Below the pieces are notes generated by a model. It ran no database searches, was not told the origin of the DNA, and was given only the letters and a program-made list of their open reading frames with translations. Made by a program: the position numbers and the translations under genes. From contig NZ_JAHEBV010000012.1 of assembly GCF_024642085.1 (NCBI RefSeq), positions 1 to 64,000 of the forward strand: a DNA stretch of 64,000 nucleotides, given 5' to 3'. The stretch is from Novosphingobium sp. GTDB lineage: Bacteria; Pseudomonadota; Alphaproteobacteria; Sphingomonadales; Sphingomonadaceae. Below, piece after piece: positions 54,075 through 63,251 of the stretch; the stretch's first letter is position 1; each line of letters starts with the position of its first letter.

Positions 54075-55222
54075 AGCAGCGCCGCCGCAAAGCCGAGTGA
54101 CACCGCAAAGCTGGCCAGCGTGGCCGCGGCAACGGGTACGATCGCGCGCCAGCCCATCTGCAATAGCAGGTCCATCCTGCTGCGCATCGCGGTTGCCGTC
54201 ACAGCAAGCAGCAACAGCGTCTTTGATGCCACCAGGGCGACGTGCACCAACGGGGCGGGGACGGCCACCAGACTGTTAAAGGCCACCGTCAGCAGGAACG
54301 CGACAATGAACCAGGGCAGTGCCAGCCGCTTCCACACGGGCTGCCCGGCTCCCTTTTCAGCAGGGCCAATCGCCAGGCTGACCAGCGCTACGACCGGGGC
54401 GAGCAGGGCCACGCGCGCCAATTTCACGATGGTCGCATAACTGCCCGCCGCATCCGAAAAGGCATAGCCGCCGCCTATCGCCTGAGCGACATCGTGGATC
54501 GACGCGCCGATCAGGAACCCAGCCTGGCGGTCATGCAAGGCGAACTCTGCAGCGAGCACTGGATAGACCGACATTGCCAGCGCACTGGCCAGCGATACCC
54601 CGACCAGCGTCAGCGCGAATTGGGCCTGGCTGAGCCGGTCCTTGCCGATCACCCCATACAGGGCCAGCGCCGCACTGGCGCCGCATACCGCGGTTGCTCC
54701 GCCGGCCAGGATCCCGGCGTAACGCGATTGCCCGGCCAGCCTTGCCCCGCCCATGCCAGCGGCAAAGGTCACCGCCATCACCACTGCCAGCGCAGCGAAT
54801 GGCGCCACGCCCAGCGCCGCAATCTGCGCGACCGTCACCTGGAAACCCAGCACGACGATGCCGATACGCAGGCAGGTCCGCGAGGCGAAGTCGAGGCCCA
54901 GGTGGGTGCGCGCATCGTGCGAAATGAAGTTCAGTGACAGGCCAACCAGCAGGCCCAGCAGGATGATCGGAAAACCATAGTGATCAGACAGCCAGGCGGC
55001 GGCTCCTGCGGCTACTGAACAGACTGCAAGGCCGGGCCACAAGGCCGCCACTGCGCTTGCCCGCGCGGCAGCCGGAGCGGCCTCTTGTGCCAGCTGCAGT
55101 TCACCGAACAGATCCCCGCCATAAGGCAGGCTGTCCCAGTCAACGCGTCTGTCTGTGGTCTTGGGCAATCGATCGGCCACGTGTCCCCCGCTCGCCCGCT
55201 CCTTGCCCCAAGTCGGAGCCAA
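54071..55222 (-). CDS. YeiH/UPF0324 family putative sulfate exporter
   Basis: 383 residues with about ten membrane helices. It has the family marks AGGATAVCGASAALALYGVIG, FLIGASIHDVAQAIGGGYAF and FPIILLGLLVGLSLNFIS. The YeiH group is proposed to export sulfate or related anions released from sulfonate breakdown, though transport is poorly tested. The start is uncertain: TTG 55222 and GTG near 55180 are both open and neither has a good ribosome-binding site. The first ~45 residues are hydrophilic. Confidence 0.87.
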   Translation of the reverse strand: MAPTWGKERASGGHVADRLPKTTDRRVDWDSLPYGGDLFGELQLAQEAAPAAARASAVAALWPGLAVCSVAAGAAAWLSDHYGFPIILLGLLVGLSLNFISHDARTHLGLDFASRTCLRIGIVVLGFQVTVAQIAALGVAPFAALAVVMAVTFAAGMGGARLAGQSRYAGILAGGATAVCGASAALALYGVIGKDRLSQAQFALTLVGVSLASALAMSVYPVLAAEFALHDRQAGFLIGASIHDVAQAIGGGYAFSDAAGSYATIVKLARVALLAPVVALVSLAIGPAEKGAGQPVWKRLALPWFIVAFLLTVAFNSLVAVPAPLVHVALVASKTLLLLAVTATAMRSRMDLLLQMGWRAIVPVAAATLASFAVSLGFAAALL

Positions 55223-55313
55223 AGCAAAGCAAAGTCAGGGTCTGCCCGATCCACACTGCGCGAATGGCGGGCCAATCAATGGTCCGCCCTGCTGGTCTTG
55301 GCCAGATGCGCGC

Positions 55314-57422
55314 CTAGTCTGAGCCGAGCGCCTTGTCCTCGTTCGCCCGCTTGACCACATAAAGCCGGATCGCTTCGATCTGGCCGGGCGTAAACTGGCC
55401 CTTCCAGGCGACCATGCCGTTGTCCTTGAGCAGACCATCGTGGACAATTTCTTGCCATAGCTTGGGATTGCCCAGCGCAGTGGAGTGGCGAAGGTCGGGG
55501 TTAAGCGAACCGGATGCTGCCGCATTACCGTGACAGACCGAGCACGAATTGCTGTAAAGCTTGGTGCCCAGAGCGATCTGTTCTGGCGTGCCCGATGGCG
55601 GCGGCGGATCCAGCACGCGCTTGGCGCTGGGGGCCAGAGCAGGCAGCAGCCCCTTGGCGCCCAGCTTGAACACCAGCAGCCGGCTGATGTTGGGCGTGAT
55701 CTTCTTGCTGACAAGCGCGCCCGCCGAAACATCCCAGACTCCGCCCCATCCGGCCAGCACGGCGACATATTGTTCACCGTCGATGGTATAGGTCATCGGC
55801 GCAGCCAGGACCCCGCTTTGGGTGCCGAAAGACCACAGTTTCTTGCCGGCATCGGCGGTGTAGGCGTTAAACTCGCCCGTGGCGGTGCCCTGGAACACCA
55901 GATTGCCCGCAGTCGCCAGCGTGCCGCCATTGGTCGGCATCGGATAGGGGACTTTCCACTTAACCTTGCCCGCAACCGGATCAAAAGCGATCAGCGCCCC
56001 GTTAAGCGCGTCAGCTGTTGCCGCACGAACGGCCTTGTCGGCAGGCACGTTGCCACCGCTGGCATCGATGCCCAGCTGGAAACCGGTGGTTCCCGGTTTC
56101 CAGTCGGGATCGGGTGCGTAAAGCTGGGGCGTGTTGTTGGTCGGGATATAGACCAGCCCGGTCTTGGGACTGAAGCTCATCGGAGTCCAACTGTGCGCGC
56201 CCACTGCGCCGGGCGATCCAAGGAATGGCTTGCCGGTAATTTCGTACTTGGCTTCCGGGTTGACAGTGGGTTTGCCGGTGACGGGATCAAGCCCGCTGGC
56301 CCAGTTGATCCCGTCGACGAACGGCTTGCCCGAAATGAACTTGCCGGTTTTGGCATCGAGCACATAGAAGAAGCCGTTCTTGGGCGCGTGCATGATGACA
56401 TGCTGCTGCTGCCCGCCAATCGTCAGGTCGGCCACGGTGATCTGCTGGTTGCTGTCAAAGTCCCAGCGGTCCTCAGGCGTTTCCTGAAAGTGCCAGGCGT
56501 ATTCGCCGGTATCGGCATTCACTGCGACGATCGATGCGGTGTACAGGCTATCGCCCGCGCCGCTGGTGTTGCGGTGCGCGGGATTCCACGGCTCGGCATT
56601 GGCGGTGCCGAAATAGACCAGGTTGGTAACCGGATCATAGGTGATCGAATCCCACACCGTGCCGCCGCCGCCCAGCTTCCAGAAATCGCCGCTCCAGGTC
56701 TTGGCCGCAGCGTCCAGGTGTTTGCCTTCCTGCGGCTTTGAAGGGTCGCCGGGGACAGTATAGAACTTCCACAGCTCGTTCCCGGTCTGGGCATCGAAAG
56801 CGGCCAGATAGCCGCGGGTGAAATATTCGGAGCCGGCCGATCCGATCAGGATCTTGCCCTTGACCACGCGCGGAGCGCCGGTGATTGCCATGTGGCTGCC
56901 ATCGGGGATCGTCGGCTTGTCCCAGACAACATTGCCGGTCTTCTGGTCCAGCGCTACCAGGCGCCCGTCCAGTGTTGCGACATAAACCTTGTCACCATAA
57001 AGCGCGACACCGCGGTTGACCGCATCGCAGCACACATCGACCAGCTTGGAGCGCGGAACCTTGGGGTCATAGGCCCATTTCAGCGCGCCGGTTTTGGCAT
57101 CATAGGCTTTTACCATCGACCAAGCGGTGGTGATGTAAAGCACGCCGTCGTGCATCAGCGGGGTCGCTTCCTGCCCGCGTGCGGTATCCAGATCGGCAAA
57201 CCAGGCAAGCCCCAACTGCGCGGCGTTGGTATCGTTGATCTGGGTCAGCCCGGAAAAGCGCTGTTCGGCATAGTCACGGCCATAGCTTAGCCACTCACCA
57301 TCAGCGGCCCCGGCGATCATCGCATCGGTCACCCCGCTGGTGGCCGGCGGCGACGGCACCTTGGCATTGTTGCACGCAGCAAGAGCCAACACGGCAATTC
57401 CGGCCAGAAGCTTAAAACGCAT
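55314..57422 (-). CDS. PQQ-dependent alcohol dehydrogenase with C-terminal haem c (quinohemoprotein)
   Basis: A 702-residue quinohemoprotein of the methanol/ethanol dehydrogenase family, oxidising alcohols in the periplasm. The eight-bladed propeller shows the repeat W-docking motifs (TGALKWAYDP, TGELW-type NELWKFYTVPGDP). Cys 131-Cys 132 in VDVCCDAVNRG form the vicinal disulphide over PQQ. The C-terminal cytochrome c domain has C627xxC630-H631 and Met 670 as haem ligands. The N-terminus LALAACNNA is a lipobox (Cys 17), so the enzyme is probably a membrane-anchored lipoprotein, unusual for type II enzymes. No pqq or cytochrome maturation genes are nearby. Confidence 0.93.
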   Translation of the reverse strand: MRFKLLAGIAVLALAACNNAKVPSPPATSGVTDAMIAGAADGEWLSYGRDYAEQRFSGLTQINDTNAAQLGLAWFADLDTARGQEATPLMHDGVLYITTAWSMVKAYDAKTGALKWAYDPKVPRSKLVDVCCDAVNRGVALYGDKVYVATLDGRLVALDQKTGNVVWDKPTIPDGSHMAITGAPRVVKGKILIGSAGSEYFTRGYLAAFDAQTGNELWKFYTVPGDPSKPQEGKHLDAAAKTWSGDFWKLGGGGTVWDSITYDPVTNLVYFGTANAEPWNPAHRNTSGAGDSLYTASIVAVNADTGEYAWHFQETPEDRWDFDSNQQITVADLTIGGQQQHVIMHAPKNGFFYVLDAKTGKFISGKPFVDGINWASGLDPVTGKPTVNPEAKYEITGKPFLGSPGAVGAHSWTPMSFSPKTGLVYIPTNNTPQLYAPDPDWKPGTTGFQLGIDASGGNVPADKAVRAATADALNGALIAFDPVAGKVKWKVPYPMPTNGGTLATAGNLVFQGTATGEFNAYTADAGKKLWSFGTQSGVLAAPMTYTIDGEQYVAVLAGWGGVWDVSAGALVSKKITPNISRLLVFKLGAKGLLPALAPSAKRVLDPPPPSGTPEQIALGTKLYSNSCSVCHGNAAASGSLNPDLRHSTALGNPKLWQEIVHDGLLKDNGMVAWKGQFTPGQIEAIRLYVVKRANEDKALGSD

Positions 57423-57492
57423 ACCCGATCCCTCTTCCGCAAGCGGCCCGCCTTGCCGGAGGGTCCGTGATTTGCAGTTCGCCGGATTCGGA

Positions 57493-57521
57493 GCGCGATT
57501 GCAACCTTAATCGCGCGATTA
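57493..57521. promoter_or_regulatory. Palindromic operator candidate between divergent PQQ-dehydrogenase and hydrolase genes
   Basis: TAATCGCGCGATTA at 57508-57521 is a perfect 14-base palindrome, and its half GCGCGATT also occurs at 57493, exactly 20 bases from the copy at 57513. This pattern in a 174-base divergent gap suggests cooperative regulator binding. No regulator gene is adjacent. Confidence 0.5.
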
Positions 57522-57596
57522 GTTGGCAAAAGGATGGGTGGACCTTCCCGGCGGGCAGGCTATCCTTACTACTTCGGGGAAACTGGGAGCCTGACG

Positions 57597-58466
57597 ATGT
57601 GCGATGATTTTACGGCCGAGCATGAAGAAACGGCGCTCGCCAAGCTTGGTCTGAACCGCCGGCAATTTGCAGCGGCAGGCGTGGCCAGCATGGCTGCAGC
57701 CTGCGCCGATGCCCGGGTTGCGGATATCGCGGCGTTGAAGGAAGAAGGTGTGCAGATCACCACGCCCGACGGCATGGCCGACGCGTTTTTTGTCCGGCCG
57801 GTGCGCGGGCGCTTTCCCGCCGTGATCATGTGGCCCGATATCGCTGGCCTGCGCGATGCCTACAAGGAAATGGGCCGCCGCCTGGCGCGGGCCGGGTATG
57901 CCGTGCTGGTCGTGAACCACTATTACCGCTCCTCGCCCGCACCGATCCTGGGTTCGATTGCCGAATGGCGTACGCCCGAAGGCCAGGCAAAGCTGAAACC
58001 GATGATCGCCGCGCTGACACCTGCGGGCACGATGAGCGATGCCAAAGCCTTTGCCGCCTGGCTTGACAAGCAACGCAGCGTCAACCCGCAAAAAGGCATT
58101 GGCACCTGCGGCTATTGCATGGGCGGACCCTATACCGTGCGCAGCGCTTTTGCCGTGCCCGACCGCATTCGTGCCGCTGCATCATTCCACGGCGGCGGGC
58201 TGGTCACCGATGCGCCCGACAGTCCGCACAAGCTGCTTGCCCAGACGAAGGCCGGCTACCTCTTCGCCATTGCGCAGAACGACGATGCCCGCGCGCCTGG
58301 CGACAAGGATACGCTCAAATCCGCTGCTGCCGCCGCCGGACGCCCCGCCGAGGTCGAAGTCTACAAGGCCGATCACGGCTGGTGCACGCTCGATGCGCCG
58401 GTCTATGACAAGGCCGAGGCGGATCGCGCCTGGAACCGTATGCTGGCACTGTTCAAGACCCTGTAG
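57597..58466 (+). CDS. Dienelactone hydrolase family protein with Tat-type signal
   Basis: 289 residues of the alpha/beta-hydrolase DLH family. The catalytic Cys is in GTCGYCMGG. The aspartate lies in the following DDARAPGDKD region, and the histidine is in KADHGWC. Before the domain there is a twin-arginine motif LNRRQFAAAG (Arg 21-22) followed by a hydrophobic stretch and a lipobox-like MAAAC (Cys 36), so it is probably exported folded. The longer open frame from 57534 is rejected because ATG 57597 gives the signal. Substrate unknown; export makes a classic catechol-pathway role doubtful. Confidence 0.85.
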   Translation: MCDDFTAEHEETALAKLGLNRRQFAAAGVASMAAACADARVADIAALKEEGVQITTPDGMADAFFVRPVRGRFPAVIMWPDIAGLRDAYKEMGRRLARAGYAVLVVNHYYRSSPAPILGSIAEWRTPEGQAKLKPMIAALTPAGTMSDAKAFAAWLDKQRSVNPQKGIGTCGYCMGGPYTVRSAFAVPDRIRAAASFHGGGLVTDAPDSPHKLLAQTKAGYLFAIAQNDDARAPGDKDTLKSAAAAAGRPAEVEVYKADHGWCTLDAPVYDKAEADRAWNRMLALFKTL

Positions 58467-58498
58467 CGCGGGCGGACACAAGGCTGTAGGGGCGCGGC

Positions 58499-60118
58499 AT
58501 GATCCGCCTGTCCGGCCTGTCCCTTCCGCTCGACCACCCGGCCGAAGCGCTCGCCCCGGCAATCTGTGCGCGGCTGGGAATTGCCGCGTCCGATCTCAAA
58601 GGCTGGTCGCTGTTCAAGCGCGGCAACGATGCGCGGCGCAAATCGGCGATCCTGCTGGTCTATACACTCGATATCGACGTGGCGGACGAGGGCGAGGTGC
58701 TGGCCAGGCTGGCCGGGGACAAGGACGTGCGCTCCACCCCCGACATGGCCTGGCATCCACCCGTACAGGCGCCCGATGACTGGGCCGGTACGCGCCCGGT
58801 GGTGATCGGTGCGGGACCTTGCGGATTGTTCGCGGGCCTGGTTCTGGCGCAGATGGGGCTAAAGCCGATTATCATCGATCGCGGCAAAGTTGTCCGCGAA
58901 AGGACCAAGGACACCTGGGGACTGTGGCGGCGCAGTGAGCTTGATCCCGACAGCAACGTCCAGTTCGGAGAAGGCGGCGCCGGGACGTTCTCTGACGGAA
59001 AGCTTTATTGCCGGGTCAAGGACCCGCGCTTTCTGGGCCGCAAGGTGCTGGAAGAGTTTGTTCGCGCCGGCGCACCCACCGATATCCTGTGGGAAGCCCA
59101 CCCGCACATCGGAACATTCCGACTGGTCACCATGGTCGAAGCGATGCGCGCCGCGATCGAGGCGTTGGGCGGCGAATACCGCTGGCAGACCCGGGTCGAC
59201 GATCTGGAGCTGGAACGGCGCGGCGATGGTTTTGCCCTGCGCGGGCTGCACCTGCATGACGGTACTTTCGTCGAAGCCGAACACGTGGTCATGGCGGTCG
59301 GCCATTCGGCCCGGCCGACTTTTGAAATGCTTCATGCGCGCGGCGTTTATGTCGAGGCCAAGCCGTTTTCCATCGGTGTGCGGATCGAACACCCGCAAAG
59401 CTGGATCGACGAGGCGCGCTATGGCCGGTTCGCCAAGCATCCCGACCTTGGCCCAGCCGCCTATAGCCTGGTCCACCACGCCAAGAATAACCGCACGGTC
59501 TATTCGTTCTGCATGTGTCCGGGCGGGCGCGTGGTTGCCGCAACCAGCGAGGAAGGCCGTGTCGTCACCAACGGGATGAGCCAGTATTCCCGCGCAGAGT
59601 TCAATGCCAATTCGGGTTTTGTCGTGGCGATCGACCCGGCCCGCGACTATCCCGGCGGACCACTTGCGGGCATCGCTTACCAGCGCAAATGGGAAAGCCT
59701 GGCCTTTGCCGCGGGCGGCGGCGGCTATCACGCACCGGGCCAGCGGGTGGAGGATTTCCTGAAAGCCCAGCCATCGACCGCGTTGGGATCGGTGGTGCCC
59801 AGCTACAAGCCCGGGGTAACGCCGACCGACCTTTCTGCGTGCCTGCCCGATTTCGCGATCGAGGCCATGCGCGAAGCACTGCCGGTGTTCGGCCGCCAGA
59901 TCGCGCGGTACGATCATGCAGACGTGGTGATGACCGGTGTGGAGACGCGCACGTCCTCGCCGCTGCGGATCACGCGCGGCAAGGATTTCCAATCGCTGAA
60001 TGTGGCAGGTCTTTACCCTGCGGGTGAAGGCGCGGGCTATGCCGGCGGCATCCTGTCGGCCGCGATAGACGGGATCAAAGCGGGCGAAGCGGTCGCCGCC
60101 GCGATCGTCCAGGGATGA
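58499..60118 (+). CDS. FAD-dependent oxidoreductase (COG2509-like)
   Basis: A 539-residue flavoprotein. After a ~95-residue N-terminal domain, the FAD-binding VVIGAGPCGLFAGLVLAQMGL begins around residue 100, with IIIDRGKVVRERTKDTWGLW and NVQFGEGGAGTFSDGKLYCRVKD, then a C-terminal GLYPAGEGAGYAGGILSAAIDG flavin-contacting loop. These are markers of the uncharacterised dehydrogenase group COG2509. No known substrate. The next gene starts in its stop codon, pairing two FAD proteins. Confidence 0.88.
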   Translation: MIRLSGLSLPLDHPAEALAPAICARLGIAASDLKGWSLFKRGNDARRKSAILLVYTLDIDVADEGEVLARLAGDKDVRSTPDMAWHPPVQAPDDWAGTRPVVIGAGPCGLFAGLVLAQMGLKPIIIDRGKVVRERTKDTWGLWRRSELDPDSNVQFGEGGAGTFSDGKLYCRVKDPRFLGRKVLEEFVRAGAPTDILWEAHPHIGTFRLVTMVEAMRAAIEALGGEYRWQTRVDDLELERRGDGFALRGLHLHDGTFVEAEHVVMAVGHSARPTFEMLHARGVYVEAKPFSIGVRIEHPQSWIDEARYGRFAKHPDLGPAAYSLVHHAKNNRTVYSFCMCPGGRVVAATSEEGRVVTNGMSQYSRAEFNANSGFVVAIDPARDYPGGPLAGIAYQRKWESLAFAAGGGGYHAPGQRVEDFLKAQPSTALGSVVPSYKPGVTPTDLSACLPDFAIEAMREALPVFGRQIARYDHADVVMTGVETRTSSPLRITRGKDFQSLNVAGLYPAGEGAGYAGGILSAAIDGIKAGEAVAAAIVQG

Positions 60119-61296
60119 TGCTGCACCGTTACGACGCAATCGTGCTGGGCGCGGGCGCGGCCGGCTTGATGGCTGCGGCCAGCGCAGGCCAGCGCGGCAA
60201 GCGGGTGCTGCTGGTCGATCACAATACCGAGGCGGGCCGCAAGATCCTCATTTCCGGCGGGGGGCGCTGCAACTTCACCAACCTGCACACTGCACCGGAC
60301 CGCTACCTTTCGGATAACCCGCACTTCGCCAAGTCCGCGCTTAGCCGATATACTCCGCGCGACTTCATTGATCTGGTCGATCGCTACGGCATTGCCTGGC
60401 ATGAAAAGACCCTGGGCCAGCTGTTCTGTGATGGATCGGCGCGGCAGATTGTCGCTCTGTTGCTGGAAGAATGCGCCAGGGGGCAGGTCGCGCTGGCGTT
60501 CGGTGATCCGGTGACTGACGTGGACCATGCCGATAGCCTGTACCGCGTGACCGTGGCGGGCACGGTCCACAGTGCGCCGGTTTTGGTCATCGCCACTGGC
60601 GGGCCGTCGATCCCCAAGCTGGGTGCAACCAGTTTTGCCTATGATCTGGCCCGCCGTTTTGGCCTTGCCATTGTCCAGCCGCGCCCGGCGCTGGTGCCTT
60701 TCACCCTGGGCGAGGACGAAGCGCTGTTTCGCGAATTATCAGGAGTCTCAACCGAGGTTGAGGTTCGCTGGAACAAGGCCGGTTTCCGGGAAGCTGCGCT
60801 GTTTACGCACCGCGGGCTGTCCGGTCCGGCGATGCTGCAGATCAGCAGTTACTGGCAGCACCGGACGCCGATCCACGTCGATTTTGTGCCTGATGCGGCG
60901 GCGGGATGGTTGCTGGAAGCCAAGCGCTCGGCGCCGCGCCAGGCCTTGCGGCGCACCCTTGGGGAGCACTTGCCGGAGAGATTAAGCGATGCACTCCTTG
61001 CCAAGCTTGGAATGGCGGGCGAGCTTGCCCGGCAAGGCGACAAGGCCTTGCGCCACGCCGAAAACGTACTGCGCCGCTGGCCTTTCACTCCCAACGGCAC
61101 CGAAGGGTTCGCCAAGGCCGAAGTGACCGCTGGCGGCATCGCCGCAGCAGGTCTGTCATCGCAGACAATGGAAGCGCGCAAGGTACCGGGGCTTTATGCG
61201 ATCGGTGAAGCGGTTGACGTGACCGGCTGGCTTGGCGGCTATAATTTCCAGTGGGCCTGGGCCAGCGGCGCGGCCGCGGGACGGGCTATTCCCTGA
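60115..61296 (+). CDS. HI0933/YhiN-like aminoacetone oxidase family FAD-binding protein
   Basis: A 393-residue flavoprotein. The N-terminal AIVLGAGAAGLMAAASAGQRGKRVLLVDHN is the FAD fold, ISGGGRCNFTNLH is the family signature, and ATGGPSIPKLGATSFAYDLARRFG is the second characteristic block. It ends with LYAIGEAVDVTGWLGGYNFQWAWASGAAAG. Functions reported for relatives (aminoacetone oxidase, 23S tRNA-like roles) are not settled. It overlaps the COG2509 gene by 4 bases, and the convergent gene at 61286 overlaps its end. Confidence 0.9.
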   Translation: MMLHRYDAIVLGAGAAGLMAAASAGQRGKRVLLVDHNTEAGRKILISGGGRCNFTNLHTAPDRYLSDNPHFAKSALSRYTPRDFIDLVDRYGIAWHEKTLGQLFCDGSARQIVALLLEECARGQVALAFGDPVTDVDHADSLYRVTVAGTVHSAPVLVIATGGPSIPKLGATSFAYDLARRFGLAIVQPRPALVPFTLGEDEALFRELSGVSTEVEVRWNKAGFREAALFTHRGLSGPAMLQISSYWQHRTPIHVDFVPDAAAGWLLEAKRSAPRQALRRTLGEHLPERLSDALLAKLGMAGELARQGDKALRHAENVLRRWPFTPNGTEGFAKAEVTAGGIAAAGLSSQTMEARKVPGLYAIGEAVDVTGWLGGYNFQWAWASGAAAGRAIP

Positions 61297-61744
61297 CCGG
61301 TGAAGGCTTGCCCTTCAAGTTCGTCAGCACGATCATTTCATCATACATCGCGATCAGGTGGCTGTCGTACCATTGGTCCATGACGCATTTGACCCGGCCA
61401 AAGAACGGGGCGACATCATCAATCAAATAGTGGCCGTCAGCGCCGGTTGCCGGAGGCGCCACGTCGAGCGCCTGGCCTTTAAGGTAGGCGCCGATTTCAT
61501 CGATATGCTGGCGCAGCGCGGCCTTGCGGTGTTCGGCGCTGCTGCCGCCGCTGCGGGCATGGCCAAGCTCCTCCTTGCCCTTGTCCATCAGGCCGGTGAC
61601 ATAGGAATAGACACGCTCCATATTCTCGCGCTTGAGCGAGATCATGGTGTCCACATAATCCTTCTTGATCCGCTGGGCAGCGGTATCGGGGTGTTCCGTG
61701 CCGTGAAAGGCGGGGCCGAATTGAACCGGGTTTTCCTGTATCAT
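61286..61744 (-). CDS. Uncharacterised 152-residue helical protein
   Basis: Not recognised. It has no signal peptide or membrane helix. The sequence looks entirely alpha-helical (IKKDYVDTMISLKRENMERVYSYVTGLMDKGKEE, then KAALRQHIDEIGAYLKG) with a C-terminal DVAPFFGRVKCVMDQWYDSHLIAMYDEMIVLT. ATG 61744 gives a compact acidic protein. It is alone on the minus strand, overlapping the end of the FAD gene by 11 bases, and about 110 bases from the rightward SPFH gene. Role unknown. Confidence 0.7.
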   Translation of the reverse strand: MIQENPVQFGPAFHGTEHPDTAAQRIKKDYVDTMISLKRENMERVYSYVTGLMDKGKEELGHARSGGSSAEHRKAALRQHIDEIGAYLKGQALDVAPPATGADGHYLIDDVAPFFGRVKCVMDQWYDSHLIAMYDEMIVLTNLKGKPSPVRE

Positions 61745-61855
61745 GCCGCCTGCTTTAGGGGGACATGGTTACCACCGGGTTAAGCACGCCGGTTTCGCTT
61801 GTTCCCGCCACCCCATGCGCTAACATCGCTGTGTAACGATACGGGAGTACAAGCA

Positions 61856-62776
61856 ATGGGCGGCGTATTGATCGCGCTGATGGGCGTGGTTTTCATCTTT
61901 ATCCTGATGGGCGTGCGCGTCGTCCGGCAGGGCTATGTCTATACGATCGAACGGCTGGGCAAGTACACGCTGGCGGCCCGTCCGGGGCTGCATGTGATCA
62001 TCCCGTTCGTCGACCGGGTCGGCCACAAGGTCAACATGATGGAACAGGTGCTGGACATACCAGGACAGGAAATCATCACCCGCGACAATGCGATGGTCGG
62101 GGTGGATGCGATCGTGTTCTTCCAGGTACTTGACGCTGGGAAGGCCGCATATGAGGTGTCGAACCTTTATGTCGCGATCATGCAGCTGACCACCACCAAC
62201 CTGCGCACCGTGATGGGCAGCATGGACCTTGATGAAACGCTGTCACGGCGCGATGAGATCAACGCCAAGCTGCTGCAAGTGATCGATCACGCCACCGAAC
62301 CATGGGGGGTCAAGATCACCCGCATCGAAATAAAGGACATCCGCCCACCGGCCGATATTTCCAACGCGATGGCCCGGCAGATGAAGGCCGAGCGTGAAAA
62401 GCGCGCCAATATTCTTGAAGCAGAAGGTCTGCGTCAGGCCGAAATCCTCCGCGCAGAGGGTGAAAAGCAGGGCGCGATCCTGTCCGCCGAAGGGCGCAAG
62501 GAAGCCGCTTTCCGCGATGCCGAAGCGCGCGAGCGTTCGGCCGAAGCTGAAGCACGGGCGACCCAGGTCGTGTCCGAGGCGATCGCCTCGTCCGGCACGC
62601 AGGCGCTTAACTACTTCGTCGCGCAGAAATATACCGAGGCCGTGGCCGCCTTTGCCACTTCACCCAATGCCAAGACCATCCTGTTCCCGGTCGAAGCGAC
62701 CCAGCTGATCGGATCGATCGGCGGGATCGGTGAACTGGTCAAGGATGCCATCGGCAATCCGGGCAATTCGAAATGA
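61856..62776 (+). CDS. SPFH/stomatin membrane protein (QmcA-like)
   Basis: A 306-residue band-7 protein. An N-terminal membrane helix (4-22) is followed by [32 protein letters not shown], the SPFH domain, and a long coiled coil with [26 protein letters not shown] repeats. It assembles large ring-like membrane complexes. The frame is open from 61799, but ATG 61856 follows GGGAG. It is coupled to an NfeD gene by ATGA, the usual partnership for membrane protein quality control or lipid microdomains. Confidence 0.94.
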   Translation: MGGVLIALMGVVFIFILMGVRVVRQGYVYTIERLGKYTLAARPGLHVIIPFVDRVGHKVNMMEQVLDIPGQEIITRDNAMVGVDAIVFFQVLDAGKAAYEVSNLYVAIMQLTTTNLRTVMGSMDLDETLSRRDEINAKLLQVIDHATEPWGVKITRIEIKDIRPPADISNAMARQMKAEREKRANILEAEGLRQAEILRAEGEKQGAILSAEGRKEAAFRDAEARERSAEAEARATQVVSEAIASSGTQALNYFVAQKYTEAVAAFATSPNAKTILFPVEATQLIGSIGGIGELVKDAIGNPGNSK

Positions 62777-63222
62777 TCGGCCTGATGGACGGTGCCTCGC
62801 CGCAGTGGCTGTGGCTTGGCATGGGGTTGATCCTGGCAATCGGCGAGATGGTCATTCCCGGCGTTTTCCTGATCTGGCTGGCGGGTGCGGCGCTGATTAC
62901 CGGGCTGGTAACCTGGGCGGTGCCGATCGGCATGCCGGTCCAGGTCGTGCTGTTTGCGGTATTGGCGATTGTTTCGGTGTTTCTGGGCAGGAACTGGCTG
63001 GCCCGCAACCCAGTGATCGAAGCTGATCCGCTGATGAACGATCGCGGCGCGCGCAGCGTGGGGGAAGTCGTGCAGGTGACCGAGGCGATCGGTGCCGGAT
63101 CGGGCCGGGTCAAGCTGGGCGACAGCGAATGGCTGGCCCGCGGCCCTGACGCCGAGGTTGGCACCAAGATGCGCGTTGCCGCTCATGATGGCGCGACCCT
63201 GATTGTCGAACACCTCCACTGA
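62773..63222 (+). CDS. NfeD family membrane protein
   Basis: 149 residues. Two or three N-terminal helices ([49 protein letters not shown]) are followed by a soluble OB-fold domain ([30 protein letters not shown]). This is the short, non-protease form. It partners the SPFH protein in the same operon and overlaps it by ATGA. Confidence 0.9.
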   Translation: MIGLMDGASPQWLWLGMGLILAIGEMVIPGVFLIWLAGAALITGLVTWAVPIGMPVQVVLFAVLAIVSVFLGRNWLARNPVIEADPLMNDRGARSVGEVVQVTEAIGAGSGRVKLGDSEWLARGPDAEVGTKMRVAAHDGATLIVEHLH

Positions 63223-63251
63223 TCCCATATAGGGGGCCAAGGAGTTCGCCA

